Source: a virus. Taken from it: a stretch of 39,304 nt of DNA. The notes under the pieces are model-generated. The model had not been told where the DNA came from. It saw nothing but the letters and a program-made list of their open reading frames with translations, and did not search any database. Location of the stretch: positions 1 through 39,304 of IMG/VR virus record IMGVR_UViG_3300030116_002181, one strand, 5' to 3'. A program made the translations under genes and the position numbers. Shown piece by piece: positions 1 to 13,100 of the stretch (within the stretch, counting starts at the first letter, position 1; every line of letters starts with the position of its first letter).

Positions 1-1905
1 GATGATGACTTAGTAAAAAATGTTACAAATAGAGTTTTAAATAGGGCAGATGTAAAAGGAGCTTTTAATCAAAGAGCTTTACTTGACACATATATGTATG
101 ATGAAATTGTAGATGATCAAGGAACTACAGCAGCTCAAGTACAGTTAGACGAAATGCAAATGTCTTTAGAAGATGACATAAATGCATTAAATCAAAAAGG
201 TGGTGCGTTAACTGCTGAGGAGACAACAAAATTAAATAGTTTACAAGAGCAGTTAGAAAATCTTATTGAAAGTAGACAAGAAAACGGAGATATGTCAACT
301 CTTCAAAATATAGATCTTAACAATAAGATGAATGACTTCTACAAATCTAATGTAGCTAAATACGCATACGATAAAAGAGAATATGCTAGAACATATGACG
401 ATGACAAAGAGTGGCTGGCAAATAACACTGGATCAGAAAGTATAAATAACCCTCAATATGTGTATACTCCTAGCCTAGCTATGGAAGTTCCATCTTTAGG
501 AGGTACAGACACTAATTCATTAAATAGCTTTATTCAAGAAAAAGAAACATCAATTCAAACTACTTTAGATTACTTTAGTAATTTAGAAGGAGTAGATATT
601 TCTCAAGATGAAATTTTAGCTGATCTATTAAATTTAGATGATTTTGGAGTGCTTACAGAAGATGGAAAATATAGTGAAACTATACAACAATTATCTAGTA
701 AATACAACGTAACTCCAGAAGTATTTATAGAGAAAGCTAAACAAACTCAGATAAATAAACAAAAACAACTTTTAGCTCAACAACGTAAAAAAGAAGCTGA
801 AACAAAAGTATTTAGTGGTGACTATAATGCTATAAGATCTGAAGAGTTTGCAGAATTAACTAAAACAAGTGACTCTAATCCAGAACTAGCTATAAATGGA
901 GTAGATATTAAAAATGCTTTAGTTAAAATAGGCGCTATAGATAAAAATGCATCAGTTAAAGATGCTTTAGATTATTTATATAAAACAGCGGGAGGATTTA
1001 ATAATATAAAAATATCATCGGGGGCAAGTGAGAATTTATTATTTGGATTTGGAGAATCAGGACATGCTTTATTGCAAGCGTTATTAGCTGATAAATCTCC
1101 AAATGCTATATATGATTCAGAAGCAGCATTTACAACAAATGCTTCAACGGAACAAAGCGCTATGAATTATCAACTAGCTGACTTCTTAAAAGACTATACA
1201 ACTAGTAAAGAAAATGATGAGAAAAAGCTAACTGAGCATTATCAGGCTAATGTAAAAACCGATACAGGTTGGAATATGAATGATTTTGGAGACACAGAAA
1301 ATTCAAAGGAAGTAAGAGCTGCATTCAAATCAACCTTTAACGACCCAAGTGGGTTTTTGACTGTTCCTATATTTAACACTTGGGACGAAAATGCTGATCC
1401 AAATGAATCATATACTATTGCTGATTATATTGAAGATAATGGAGGTTTGTTTACTGACGGAAATGTAGAGATAAATGCAGATAATATAAGTCTTAGTTCT
1501 GTAGTCAGAGCGGATGGAGTATCTACGATTACTATTCCGTTAACAAATACAAAAGACGGTAAACCTGTACACATTATTGCAAGAGCTGATGGTGTAGGAA
1601 ATCCAGCTTTAGAAAGATGGACTAGTTCTGCAGAATACGAAGCAGGAAAGTTATGGCAAATGGGAATACAAGCGCATTTAACTAGTGGTAAATTTGCACC
1701 AGAGTTACTTGAAGGTATAGTATTTGATTATAATAATAATAAAGTTATTATTAACGGCGTGGCAAACGATATGGCACAAGGATTGCAAAAAGTTGCAAAT
1801 ATGTTAAATAGAGTTGGGTACGCAAAATCTATGGGAGGACTCGATGTAGATAAAGATAAATATAAAGCTTTCTTTGAAAAACTAAAAGTTACAAATAATA
1901 AATAA
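1..1905 (+). CDS. C-terminal part of a large virion-block protein (5' end outside window)
   Basis: The reading frame is open from base 1, so the first visible Met (base 94) is probably internal. 634 residues are visible up to a TAA at 1903-1905. I do not recognise a family. The visible part is acidic and polar, rich in Asn, Asp and Gln, with a predicted helical Gln/Lys/Glu stretch around codons 235-265 and no signal peptide or membrane segment. It contains no cysteine, as expected for this block, but unlike the next genes it also has none at its C-terminus. It lies 3 bases upstream of the 1161-residue gene and is probably cotranscribed with the giant virion proteins. By position it may be a structural or cargo protein; function unknown. 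Confidence 0.8.
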   Translation, partial: DDDLVKNVTNRVLNRADVKGAFNQRALLDTYMYDEIVDDQGTTAAQVQLDEMQMSLEDDINALNQKGGALTAEETTKLNSLQEQLENLIESRQENGDMSTLQNIDLNNKMNDFYKSNVAKYAYDKREYARTYDDDKEWLANNTGSESINNPQYVYTPSLAMEVPSLGGTDTNSLNSFIQEKETSIQTTLDYFSNLEGVDISQDEILADLLNLDDFGVLTEDGKYSETIQQLSSKYNVTPEVFIEKAKQTQINKQKQLLAQQRKKEAETKVFSGDYNAIRSEEFAELTKTSDSNPELAINGVDIKNALVKIGAIDKNASVKDALDYLYKTAGGFNNIKISSGASENLLFGFGESGHALLQALLADKSPNAIYDSEAAFTTNASTEQSAMNYQLADFLKDYTTSKENDEKKLTEHYQANVKTDTGWNMNDFGDTENSKEVRAAFKSTFNDPSGFLTVPIFNTWDENADPNESYTIADYIEDNGGLFTDGNVEINADNISLSSVVRADGVSTITIPLTNTKDGKPVHIIARADGVGNPALERWTSSAEYEAGKLWQMGIQAHLTSGKFAPELLEGIVFDYNNNKVIINGVANDMAQGLQKVANMLNRVGYAKSMGGLDVDKDKYKAFFEKLKVTNNK

Positions 1906-1908
1906 GGC

Positions 1909-4900
1909 ATGCCTATACAGTTTACAGAACAAGATGAGTTAAATGCTTCTACTAATCTGCCAAGAAAAAAACAGGGTGCAGGTATAGCTATTACTGAAGA
2001 AGAAAATGCTTTAGATAGGCCTACTCAAATAAGCAGTCCTTTATTTTTTGATACTGTAGATTTTACAGATACATATACTGACGATCTTTATAAATATACA
2101 GATTATGGTGTAGTTCCTACTAGATTTACAGACTGGAATGAAACAAGAGCGCAAAATCAAGGTACTGGAGAAAAATGGATGCGGGGTTTAGCAAAAGCTG
2201 GTATAACAACTTTAGGAGCAGTAGCAGAAAATACAGTAGGAATATTGACAGGTTTAGGATCTGTGTTAACAGGAGGTCAGTATTATGATAATGCTGTAGG
2301 TAGAACTGTAGACAAAGCTAATGAATGGGCACGAAGTCAAATGCCTAACTATTATACAAAAAGAGAAGAAGAAATGGGAGCTTTCCAAAGACTTGGAACA
2401 GCAAACTTTTGGGCAGATAAGGCTATGAATGGTTTAGGTTACTCTCTAGGTTCTATAGCTACTATGGCATTGACTGGTGGAGCGGGTTATTTAGGTATGG
2501 CGGGTAGAGCAATGGGTGCTAGCAGAATGGCTACACTAGGAGACAAAGCTGCAAAAATACATAAACTATATAAGACTACAAAAAGTGCAGCTACTGCAGG
2601 TAAACTTACTGATATGATGGGTAAAGTATCTGCTGCACAAAGATTTCAAAGAGCGGGGCAAATGCTCGATGCGGGTATTATGATGTCGCTTGCAGAGTCA
2701 TCTGTAGAAGCCAGAGAAACTAAAAAGCATACATACGACACTCTTGTAGAAAATGCGTTAGAACAAAAAGGATTAGAGTACGAATGGCAACTAGGTGAAG
2801 AAAAATTAAAAACTTTTAGAGATGCTTCTAATGCTGCGGGTAATGTAAACTTTGGTTTAAACATGGCTGTATTATCAGCATCTAATGCATATATATTTGG
2901 TAAAATGATGTCTCCTAAATATGTGCAAAGAAGCGGAGCCCTTAGAGGTATAAAAAAGAACCAAGCAGGAGAGTGGGCAGATAACACAGCTAAAGGTTGG
3001 AGAAAAGGATACAAGAGAGTTAAACCTGTACTGCAAGGATCAGCTGCAGAAGGTATTCAAGAAGGTTCGCAATATGCATCTAATATAGGTACTACAGAAT
3101 TCTATACTTCTAAGTTTTCTGATATGGGAGGTATTAGTAGAGTAGAGGCATTAAACGAGGGTTTATCTAGAACGTTTGGAGAAACAGAAGGTATAGAATC
3201 TATATTACTAGGTATTATTACTGGTGGTATAATGGGTGGTGGAACCTCTTTAGTAAACAAACCTATGAAAGCTAGAGATGCTGCTGCACAACAAGTACTA
3301 GATATATTAAATACAGGTGAGTTTTTAAACAGTGTAGATAAAGCGCAAGGTCAAGAACGTACACTAAAACTGTTAGAAAAAATGGAGGAGGCGTATAAAA
3401 ACGATGATCCAGGACTAGCAGAACAATATAGACTACAAGCATTGATGAGTGATATAATCACTATGGACAATGCAGGGTTAATAGATTTATACAAACAGAA
3501 ACTTGATGACGCAGTAAACTTGCCTGATGAAGAATTTGCAAAACAATTTGGGTATAATACTGAAGTAAAGTTTGATAAACATAAAGTTGTAGAAGAATTA
3601 AAAAAAGATATTGATATTATAGTAAAAAGAAAAAATGCTATTGATGCAATGTTTCCAACTAGAAGAACATTGGGTATTCCTAGATTATTAATGTCAGAAG
3701 AAGCTAGAGCAAACGAAGAGCAAAGAATTAAAGAAACTGTAATATTAAAAGATGCATTACTACAACAATCTGTATTTTTAGATAAAGTAGAAGGATATAA
3801 AAAAGAAGCAGCACAAAATATTGCAGATATTATACCTGGAATAACATTAAGTAGATTAGAAAAATCAGCAGACTCTGCTAAAGAAGAGTATGATAGATTA
3901 ATAGAAGAAGCTATTTTAGCAGACCCTAATGCAACTAATGAAAATGAATTACCAAAAGAAGTTAGAGATGCAGCTCTTCAAGCAGCATATAAAAAATTTA
4001 TAGATGATACGTCTAACGGCATAGAAACTAAATATAATCCTGCAGACACTGAGCGTTTAAGCAAAGCTTTAGGTAAATATTATGGTTTACACTCTGCAGA
4101 ACAAGAAGTATTTGAAGGTTGGAATAGGCTACAGACTAATGCTGGTAGAAATGACTACATCAGAGTAGCGTTAATGGATGAAAAAAACAAAATTAACGAA
4201 GAGTCTGATAAAATGGTTGAGGATCTTATACAACAAGAAACTGACCCAGAAAAAATTGCTAAAAATGTACCAGAAGGAGCTAGCACTGCAGCAAAAGAAA
4301 AAGCAAAAAAAGAAGTGCAGAATATAAATAATATTAGACAAAATATTATTAACAAGTACATGGATGAAAAAGTCAGTATGGAGGAAATAGATGCAGCTAT
4401 TGAAGAGCGTAAAGACTCTGAACTTAGAATGCCATTTGAAAATACTGAAGACAAACAAGCCTACATAGAGCTTTTAGAATTAAGAAAAATTAAAAAGACT
4501 AGAGAAGGTCAAGGTTTGGTTAATCCACAAGCAGAGCAAGCAGAACAAAATAGTAAAGATATACAAGAAACTGTACTAGTTGTAGACAGTGTTGAAAAAC
4601 TTAAAAGGGTATTTAAACCTGTACATCCAAATGAGCACTATAGCCATGTAACTTTATCAAAAAAGGAAAATTTAAGCGATGACTATTTAAGTCGTTTTCC
4701 AATAGGAAAAGAAAAAAAGGTTAAAATTATAGGAAGGTATAAATCTGATAGAATGGATGTTATTCTTATAGAACCAACTATGGCTAGTGATTATAGTAAT
4801 CCTTTTATTGTACTATCTTTAGCAGACGGTGTCACTATGGCTGAGGTGCAACCTGCTTTATTTGAAGCACAAAAAGGTACAAAAATAAAAATGTACAAAT

Positions 4901-5394
4901 CTCCTAAATATGTAAATACTACATTTGGATATATGGATGGTAACGGTGCATTTATTACTGACACTGTAGAAGAGTCTGCACCTGAAGCGCCTGTTGACTC
5001 TGCTGCTGAAGTAGAACAGCCTGTAACAGAACAGCCTACTCAGAATCTAAATGAGATTGAAGAACAAGCTGAGATGCAACCAGGTGAACAAATGCAAATG
5101 TTTGAAGAACAGCCTGTAGATGAATTGCAATCTGAGGAGTATGATTCTTTTGTAGAAGATGATGTTATTATATTAGACGATGAGTTTGTTCCTGATGATG
5201 TTAAAAAAGCTGAATTACAAGCATTTAACGTAGAACAGAAAAAGCAAACAAATGAGCTTGTAGAAGAACCATCACAATCTTTAGGAGAGATTATGTCACA
5301 AGAAGATATAGTGGCTGAAGAGGAAGCTTTACGTAAAGAAATGGAAGAGCTTAAAAAGAATTTAAACAAAGAAGACGATAACTGTGCTACGTAA
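1909..5394 (+). CDS. Giant virion/ejection-type protein with hydrophobic Gly-rich segments
   Basis: An 1161-residue protein. Glycine/alanine-rich hydrophobic segments lie at about residues 96-122, 174-203 and 430-448, a pattern seen in phage internal proteins that enter membranes during DNA delivery. Residues 450-900 look mainly helical and charged. After about residue 985 comes a long acidic Glu/Gln/Pro-rich tail ending in a coiled-coil-like segment. The only cysteine is the third residue from the end (Cys1159). The start lies 3 bases after the previous stop, and the TAA overlaps the next ATG by one base (TAATG), so the two are translationally coupled. Directly upstream of the virion RNA polymerase region, it is best read as a virion cargo or ejection protein. 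That is inference from context and composition; no enzyme motif is visible. Confidence 0.85.
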   Translation: MPIQFTEQDELNASTNLPRKKQGAGIAITEEENALDRPTQISSPLFFDTVDFTDTYTDDLYKYTDYGVVPTRFTDWNETRAQNQGTGEKWMRGLAKAGITTLGAVAENTVGILTGLGSVLTGGQYYDNAVGRTVDKANEWARSQMPNYYTKREEEMGAFQRLGTANFWADKAMNGLGYSLGSIATMALTGGAGYLGMAGRAMGASRMATLGDKAAKIHKLYKTTKSAATAGKLTDMMGKVSAAQRFQRAGQMLDAGIMMSLAESSVEARETKKHTYDTLVENALEQKGLEYEWQLGEEKLKTFRDASNAAGNVNFGLNMAVLSASNAYIFGKMMSPKYVQRSGALRGIKKNQAGEWADNTAKGWRKGYKRVKPVLQGSAAEGIQEGSQYASNIGTTEFYTSKFSDMGGISRVEALNEGLSRTFGETEGIESILLGIITGGIMGGGTSLVNKPMKARDAAAQQVLDILNTGEFLNSVDKAQGQERTLKLLEKMEEAYKNDDPGLAEQYRLQALMSDIITMDNAGLIDLYKQKLDDAVNLPDEEFAKQFGYNTEVKFDKHKVVEELKKDIDIIVKRKNAIDAMFPTRRTLGIPRLLMSEEARANEEQRIKETVILKDALLQQSVFLDKVEGYKKEAAQNIADIIPGITLSRLEKSADSAKEEYDRLIEEAILADPNATNENELPKEVRDAALQAAYKKFIDDTSNGIETKYNPADTERLSKALGKYYGLHSAEQEVFEGWNRLQTNAGRNDYIRVALMDEKNKINEESDKMVEDLIQQETDPEKIAKNVPEGASTAAKEKAKKEVQNINNIRQNIINKYMDEKVSMEEIDAAIEERKDSELRMPFENTEDKQAYIELLELRKIKKTREGQGLVNPQAEQAEQNSKDIQETVLVVDSVEKLKRVFKPVHPNEHYSHVTLSKKENLSDDYLSRFPIGKEKKVKIIGRYKSDRMDVILIEPTMASDYSNPFIVLSLADGVTMAEVQPALFEAQKGTKIKMYKSPKYVNTTFGYMDGNGAFITDTVEESAPEAPVDSAAEVEQPVTEQPTQNLNEIEEQAEMQPGEQMQMFEEQPVDELQSEEYDSFVEDDVIILDDEFVPDDVKKAELQAFNVEQKKQTNELVEEPSQSLGEIMSQEDIVAEEEALRKEMEELKKNLNKEDDNCAT

Positions 5395-7151
5395 TGGGAT
5401 GCGATAAAGATAAAATATTTAAGATAGAAGACAGGCTTGCAGAGATACAAGCTAGGCTAGGGCAATTAGAGTCTATGAAAGAGTCTAAAGAAATACTTAC
5501 ACCTGAAGGCGAAGTAGGCGTATCTAATGCAAAAGGACGTGTAAAAATGTTTAGAGCTCCTAATGGTAAGTATAAAAGATCTGTAACTATACAGGGGCAA
5601 GAAATAATACCAGAGTATAAAAATCAAAATACAATAGATTCTAAACCTGATGGTGTAGAGGAAGTATTTATGGATGACCCTAGGTTGAAGTCAGGCGATT
5701 TAGTAGAAGTACAATACGTAGAAAATGACTTTTGGAAAAACAATAAATGGCAGTATGAAAACGAAGAGTGGAAAGCTGCGCCTTTGTATTTAGTAGATCA
5801 AGACGGTAATGTGCTAGACTTGTTAGAATCGTATAAAGAAAATAAAGAAGCTACATTAAAAAGAAAAGAAATATACGAAGCTATATTAGCTGGTAAAAAG
5901 GTTGAACTACGTATTAAAAAGAAAATGTACAACTTTAACAATGTACAATACGCAGGATCTCCTGTGTTTATGGATGTTAGAGAAAACCTTACACCTAGAC
6001 TATTAAAAGATTCTAATGGTAATATTATAGAAGCTTCTGAAAATCAACCTGTTGTGTTAGCAGCTGCGCGAGGTATAGAAAAAGACCACTGGGGGCAAAG
6101 CGGTGTACCTAGGTGGGATATGGGAGATGTACAAAATGTAGAGAATGAAGATGTAGTAACTGCTATGCAAAACGACGTAGCAAATATAACTCCTATCTAC
6201 GAAGGATCTGATGCAAATACTAAAGCAGGTCAAATTGCAGCTGTTGTTTTAGCGCCTGATGGCAGGTATACTGTAGCATATTTGTCTACAAGAACACTAT
6301 CTAACAAAGCAGTAGAATATGTATTACAATCTGCTGCCTCAGGAAATACAGAAAGTGTAGGAATGCTTGTAGGAAATAATACAAGAAAAGAAACTGCATT
6401 TAAAAACAATAGATTTCTAAATATAACAAGCCTTGTATATAAAGGTGAGCCTAGAACGTTTATAAACTTTTACAGTGAAGGACACGCTAAAAATGGCAAC
6501 ATGCAATCTTTGGTTAGAATAGAAGGGCCTGAACTAGCAAAAGCACTTAACGGTGAAAAATTTAAATACAGTGTAGGAGTATTTGGGGTTAGTAAAGCTG
6601 ACTCTTTACGTGCAAAAGAAATATTAGAACAAGGGGGTAGTCCTAAAGCTCCAAATGTTAGATGGGTAAATTCTAAAAATATTGTATCTTTGCCTACAGA
6701 AGGCGTAGATGTTATCTCAGAGCTAAGAGCTATTCTTAAGTCTAAAAAACATCATGTCGATGCTGATTTACTAAACAGTCAAGAACAGTTTGAAATACCT
6801 GGTTTTACAAAACCTGGAGGATACAATACGTATCAAGACTATTTGTTTGACACTAAAGCGCACGGCGAACAATTTAATCTTGCTACAGATGTGGTAAACA
6901 ATACTGCAATTGTAAATACAGATATAAAAAATATAGAAGGATCTACATTCTTCAACACAACTTTAACGTTTAGTGATTTGTTTATTGATGGCACATCACA
7001 AAAAACAGAAGAAATTGCAAGTACTAAGACGTCATTACGTCCTGGTACAGGAGCGGCAAGTGCTGGTCCAACAATAACAAGAAGAACGGCTCGTTCTCAA
7101 GCAGAGCAAATGGCCGCAGAAAAAGAAAAATTAGATAACTGCGGGTTTTAA
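5394..7151 (+). CDS. Virion-block protein with terminal cysteines, function unknown
   Basis: A 585-residue protein whose ATG overlaps the previous stop by one base. Residues 5-35 look like a short amphipathic helix. The rest looks like beta-rich globular domains, and the last 40 residues are a Thr/Arg/Ala-rich linker followed by a charged helix. I recognise no family. It has exactly two cysteines, at position 3 and at the third residue from the end. Its place between the hydrophobic 1161-residue protein and the RNA polymerase suggests a virion component packaged or ejected with them. It might be an accessory polymerase subunit, but nothing in the sequence proves this. Confidence 0.85.
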   Translation: MGCDKDKIFKIEDRLAEIQARLGQLESMKESKEILTPEGEVGVSNAKGRVKMFRAPNGKYKRSVTIQGQEIIPEYKNQNTIDSKPDGVEEVFMDDPRLKSGDLVEVQYVENDFWKNNKWQYENEEWKAAPLYLVDQDGNVLDLLESYKENKEATLKRKEIYEAILAGKKVELRIKKKMYNFNNVQYAGSPVFMDVRENLTPRLLKDSNGNIIEASENQPVVLAAARGIEKDHWGQSGVPRWDMGDVQNVENEDVVTAMQNDVANITPIYEGSDANTKAGQIAAVVLAPDGRYTVAYLSTRTLSNKAVEYVLQSAASGNTESVGMLVGNNTRKETAFKNNRFLNITSLVYKGEPRTFINFYSEGHAKNGNMQSLVRIEGPELAKALNGEKFKYSVGVFGVSKADSLRAKEILEQGGSPKAPNVRWVNSKNIVSLPTEGVDVISELRAILKSKKHHVDADLLNSQEQFEIPGFTKPGGYNTYQDYLFDTKAHGEQFNLATDVVNNTAIVNTDIKNIEGSTFFNTTLTFSDLFIDGTSQKTEEIASTKTSLRPGTGAASAGPTITRRTARSQAEQMAAEKEKLDNCGF

Positions 7152-7164
7152 ATATGAATAAATT

Positions 7165-10100
7165 ATGGCATGTACAGTACAACGCAATCGTGATGGCGCG
7201 ATTGAAAAGGTTCTTGCCCCTAACGGGAAAGAATCTATCCTCTATAACGAACTTAGCAACAGACTAGGAGACAAAGAGGCAGCTTTAGAAGCATATTCGT
7301 TTGTATTTACAGATAATTTTAAGAACGCATTTGGCAATTGGTTAGAGCCAGATGAGACTTTATCTGATAAATTAGATGAAAATGGTGAACCGTTCTTGGT
7401 TCACGCTATAGCTCCGCCTATAAAAATATCTATTTCGTCTACTATCCCTGGATACTCTGAGCAGAACATAAAAGATGTTTCTGATTTACTTATAAATAAA
7501 TACATAACTAGTGCACGTAAACTAGAACAAGAAGGTAAGTCTGTAAAAACAGGACAACTTATTAACTCTATTAGAAACTCTTTTCTTAGAGATGCATTCT
7601 CTAGACCAGATGGTACACCGCTACCAGTAACAGGTAAAGAAGGTAGAGAAGTATTAAAAATATTACAAGAGTATTTAGAAAAAGAGGGTACTGACGAAGG
7701 TCGTCGTCTTTTAAAAATAAACAATATACAAGCTAGGTCACCTATTGCGCCTGGCTATCCGTCGCAAGACAACCACGATAACTTTTTAGATATATATGAA
7801 CAGTGGACTGATGTTGTAGAGGGTGAAGAACAAAACGTTACACGTGCTGGATTCCAAAGTGTTATGGCTAATAGAATGAAAAACTATGGCCTAAAAATGA
7901 CACTAGGACAAGAAACGTTGGAAGAAACAGAGGAAGGTTCTTTGTTTGAAAGAATCTATTCTAGAGCGAGAGTAAAAGAGGACATGAGAACCAAAGTAAA
8001 TGAAAAGGTAAAAACTTTTTTAGCTACTATAGAATCTAATGACAATTCGTATTTAGGATACAAAAGATTTATACCGTTTGAAACTGTATATGCGGATCTG
8101 CAAAATGGGCTAGCTGGTAGTACAGACTTTGCAGAAATGGTTGTAAGAATGAAAAACATGTCTAAAACAAAACCGCACATCAAACAGGTTTATGACAAAC
8201 TACAACAAAAAGACGAAAACTTAAAAGCTGCTTTTTACTTTACGTTTGCTCTACATAAAAATGAATTTGTTCTATTTAAAGAAACAAACAGTGGTCTTGT
8301 AATTATGGATGCAAAAAGAAACTCTTTGCAAAATAAATACATGTCACAATGGAAAGCTACGTCTACACAAAAAGAAGGCGCTACAAACTTAAGACATTTA
8401 TACAAAGTAGCAGAAACAGAAGACGGTGTACAATACACATTAAATAATTCTACTGCAAATAGTATTGTATCTAATTGGAATAAGATGCAGGAAATTTACG
8501 ATATGAATGAAATGGATTCTGTACCTCCTGCGCAAATAGAAGCCATGGTAAACTTCCTTAGAGGGTTTGGTATAGATTTGTCGGGTAAAAGTGTAGAAGA
8601 AGACATGCTTGCATTACAAGGATATTTAGAAATAGGAGATACAACGTTTTCTCCTGGTTCTGCTCCATTGAGAGGTGTACCGTTGTATAAATCAATGATA
8701 GCGTCACCAGACTTCCAACTTGTTAGACTAGTAAATGCTATTGTAGATGGTAAAGCTGTGCGAGGTAAGTTTAAAAACTTTACACCTAAAGAGTTTCCAC
8801 AAAATGTATATACCTCACATGCAGGTATTATATCTAAATTTGCAGCTATACCTTTAAGCACTGAAACAGATATATTTGGGTCGTTTATAAACTCTGCAGG
8901 TAACTCTATATTCCCTATAAATCTAACTACAGTTATGGATGACTTGTTGTTAGATTTAAAAGGTAGAGATCCAATGTTTTTTGAAAATTACTATCAAGAT
9001 CCATTCTTTAACCCTGTAAGCTCGCAAGAAACAGGCAATAATAAAAAAGTACAATCTTTATACTTACAATTATTTGATAGCAAAACAGAAAAAGGTAATC
9101 TAAAAAGATTTAGTAAAAACGCTAGAAAAGAGTTACGAGGAATGACTCTAGATGCATTTAGAAAACTTAGCGGTAAGACAATAGAATATGCAGGCTTAAA
9201 TGCAAAAAACTCTATGTATCTTAGAATGGCTGCGTTTTTAAACCCTAGTGGTAAAGCTGGATACACTATGATGTCTACGCCTAACTTAGCGGATAGATCT
9301 AAAATGAAGTTTTATATTGTTCCTACAGTAGAAACTATGCAGGACAAATTAAAACTTAGTGAAGAAGAAATAATAAAAGGTATTATAATACAAGACTTAA
9401 TGCGTTACAAGCAGGCTAAGAAAGATTTAGAAACTTTGCCTGATAATAGACTAATACCTGGTTTTCATACAGGTGTAGAAGGACAAGAAGGAAATGCATT
9501 TAAAATGCAACAGTTTACTGTAGTAGAAAACACGCAACTAGGAGACATAAATCTATACGGCGGACCATATATGTTAAGTGATGTTGACTGGGCTGCATAT
9601 GTAAAAGGAGATCCTCTAGATATAAATAGAGATTTAGTAGATAATGCATTAAATATAGAAATTCAAAAAGTAAAAGATTACATAACTCAAAAAACTGCAG
9701 ATACAATGCAGTCTTATAGAGAAGCAGGTCTAATAAAAGGTAAAGGTATAAAAAATGTAAACTCTAATAAGTTTAACAACTTAGATGATTTATTTAGATC
9801 GTATACTTTAAATACGATAATACACAAGATAGAAATGCAAAAGTTTAGTAGAGGCGGTATATCGTTTAACAAAAACTATGCAGACTTTTCTAAGCGTTTT
9901 GGTAATATGGAAACTCCTGGTTACAAACTATTACTAAAAGGAATGCTAGCAGAGGATGGACCTATGGCTGATTGGGGATTTTTTCAAGAGTTTAACGAAG
10001 GTCTAATGGATGACTTTTTTACAACGCCAGAAGTGTATGATCAAATAGGAGACTCTATTACACTAGGTCTTATGGAAATAGAAGGCATGAGTTTAGAAGA

Positions 10101-13100
10101 CGCTTCTAAAGTAGGTAATGCTTACAAAGGTGGTCAGTCTAATAAATCTGATGCATTTGGTATTGTACCATTAGCTACTTATAGAGCATTTAAACAAGGT
10201 AGAGGTGATTGGTCAGATGTAGAAGAAAGAGCATATGAAAGATATGTCAATGCTCCGTCGGGACAGAAGCGTTATATGGATGATAATGGTAACCGCTTAA
10301 GAGTAGAACCTATAAAACAGTACTATGATAGAATGACTTATGTAGATGGTAGAATGGTACCGCAAGCTACTAAGAACTCTTATATGGTACTACTAGAAGA
10401 GTATACTAGAACAAACCCTAAAGCAGATTTAATACGTAAACGTATGGAAGGGATAGAAGAGTTTAAAGGTTTAGATCCTATACATGCAATTAATACAGTA
10501 TCTACCAAAAAGCTAGCAAAAAATGGTGTAGAAGATTTATCTACAGACACACAAGCTAAGCTTGCTAATATGACATCTGTAAAAATGAAAGGCTCTGGAT
10601 TTAGAATACCGCAACTTATACCCGATAAAGGTAAAAAGAAGTCAGGTGTTTTAGGTAGACAGTTTATGATTAATATTATTGCAAATTTAAACTTAGCTAG
10701 TCCTAATGCAAATTACAATGTAGACGGTCAAGCTAATCTTACCGCACAGCAAACTTTTGATCTATACCACAATAGTATAGGTATAAAAATAGATAAAGCG
10801 TATAATCAATTAATGAATGAGCTTGGCTATGCGGGATTAGAAAAAGCAATTAAAGAAAACAAAGGTATTGACAAAGCTAGACTAGCATTTTTACAAAATT
10901 TAAGAGGTATTATATCTCAAGAGGCTGCAGAAAGAGAGCTTCCTGAAAACTACATGCAGGCCCTAACAATAGAAAAAGACAATCAAGGTAATTGGCAGTT
11001 TATGATGCCGTTATCATTTCCAAACTATAAGCGTAAGTTTGAGTCTATTATTATGGGCGTTCTTAAGAAACGTATAATAAAACAAAATGTAAATGGTGGT
11101 AGCGCAAAACAAATAGCAGAGCTTGGAGGCCATATAACTTCGCAAGATGCGGGACTTACAGAACTTAAGTTTGTAAGATATGAAGATGGTACTATTAAGA
11201 AAGCTGAAGTTGCTATAAGATCAGATATTGCTGCACAATACGGATTTAAACCTGGTGATGACTTATCACAAATACCTGAAGAGCTTAGAACTATTATAGG
11301 CTATCGTATTCCTAATCAGTCTAAAAATTCTGACATACCTTTAGTAATAAAGTATGTATTACCCGACAACTATGATCAAGCAATTGTTGTGCCTGGTGGT
11401 ATTACTACACAGCAAGGTAGTGACTTTGATATTGATACATTGTATTTATTAATGCCGCATACAAAGTTAAATAAAGACACAAATACAATAGAAAAAATAA
11501 AAGTGCCTTATGATAAATTATTTGACGAGAGTGGTAAGCTAGACATGCAAGAGTTAAATAAACTAACTCCTAAAGAAGTTGACAATATCTTAGTTGACGT
11601 GTCTGAAGCTATATTAACATCACCTGTGCACTTTAAAGAGGTAGTTACACCACTAGATTCTCCAGACTTAAAATCTATAGAAGCGTCTGTAAAAGAACAA
11701 TTGCAATTAGATGTAGAGTTTGACCACAATGATCCTATGGTAGAAGTGTCTTTAGAAGAAATTAATAAAGATGGTCTTGCGGGCGTTGGTATATATGCTA
11801 ATGCATTAACAGGTACAAACATTGCAAGATACAGTACTATGAGAATAAATGAAGGAACGCCAATGATCGACGGAGTGCCTTACAATACATTGCAAAATGT
11901 AAAAGATAACAAGTCTGTATCTGACAACATGCTTGCATTAGGTAGAGAAGACGAATTTATAGAGTATGTAATATCTAAAAGAATAAGTTCTTCTGTAGAT
12001 AATGCAAAAGAACCAGGCATGTTCTATAGAAATGATAACTACTTTACAGGATTAGTGCACACGTTATTTGACTCTGTAGGTATAAATGAGTTTGATACAC
12101 ACGGTTATATAAACCAACCAATTATTAGAAGACTGTCTGATATATATAAAAAAGGTGAGTTTACACCTAACATGATTATGACAGCTGTATCTGAAACTTG
12201 GAATGAATATGCAGAACTAGTAGCAGAAGAAACAGGTCAACCAAAAACTGATATAGATGCTATTTGGTTTGATGCTAAAGAAACGGCGTTAACTATAGGA
12301 CCACACGAAATGTCTAGTTCTAGATTAGAGGATATTACAACTGGTGATGTTAGAGAGCAGGCGCAATATCTTGCAAACTTTATACAATTCTTTAGAACTG
12401 GTAGACAACTAGGTAATGCATACAAAGTATTAAACCAAGACAAAGGTGCGGACAAAGCATCGTTCGGAGGACTGTTAGAGTTTAGAGGTATGTACGAAGC
12501 ATTATTAGAAGGACAAACTGTAGAAGGTGTGGAGGGAGTATTATTTGGACAAGAGTATCCAATGCAAAGAGCGTTTAATTTAGCAATAGAACGTATGTTA
12601 GAATTTGGTGATCAATTCTTTTTGCATAGATTACCATCAGTGCGTGTTACAAAAGAACATATAAGAAATCTATTAAACATAGAAAATTTATCAGAAGCGG
12701 ATCACAGAAACATAGAAGAAGCAATGCTTCTATATATGATGTCACAAAACAGAGAAGATAATCCGCTAGCAAATGTGTTTACAGAGGATAACATTATAAG
12801 GTTACTACTTAATCCAAATACATCTTTAGTTACTGTGGTAGAAGATTTAAAAACTGCATACCCAGCACTAAAAAATAATCCTTTTGTAGCTAATCTTATA
12901 GAACATCCTGAAAACTTAAGACCTGAGATGCCGTTAACTAGACTTAGATTCCAAAACTTATATAGTTTTTCTAAGTTTGAAAAAGATATGTTTACAGATG
13001 GTATAAAAAATATGTTTGCTAATCCTGGTATATATACAGAAGACCCAGCTGGACAGCTTGCAATTAGAAATTTTGCATTAGATTTAATTAAAGTATCTTT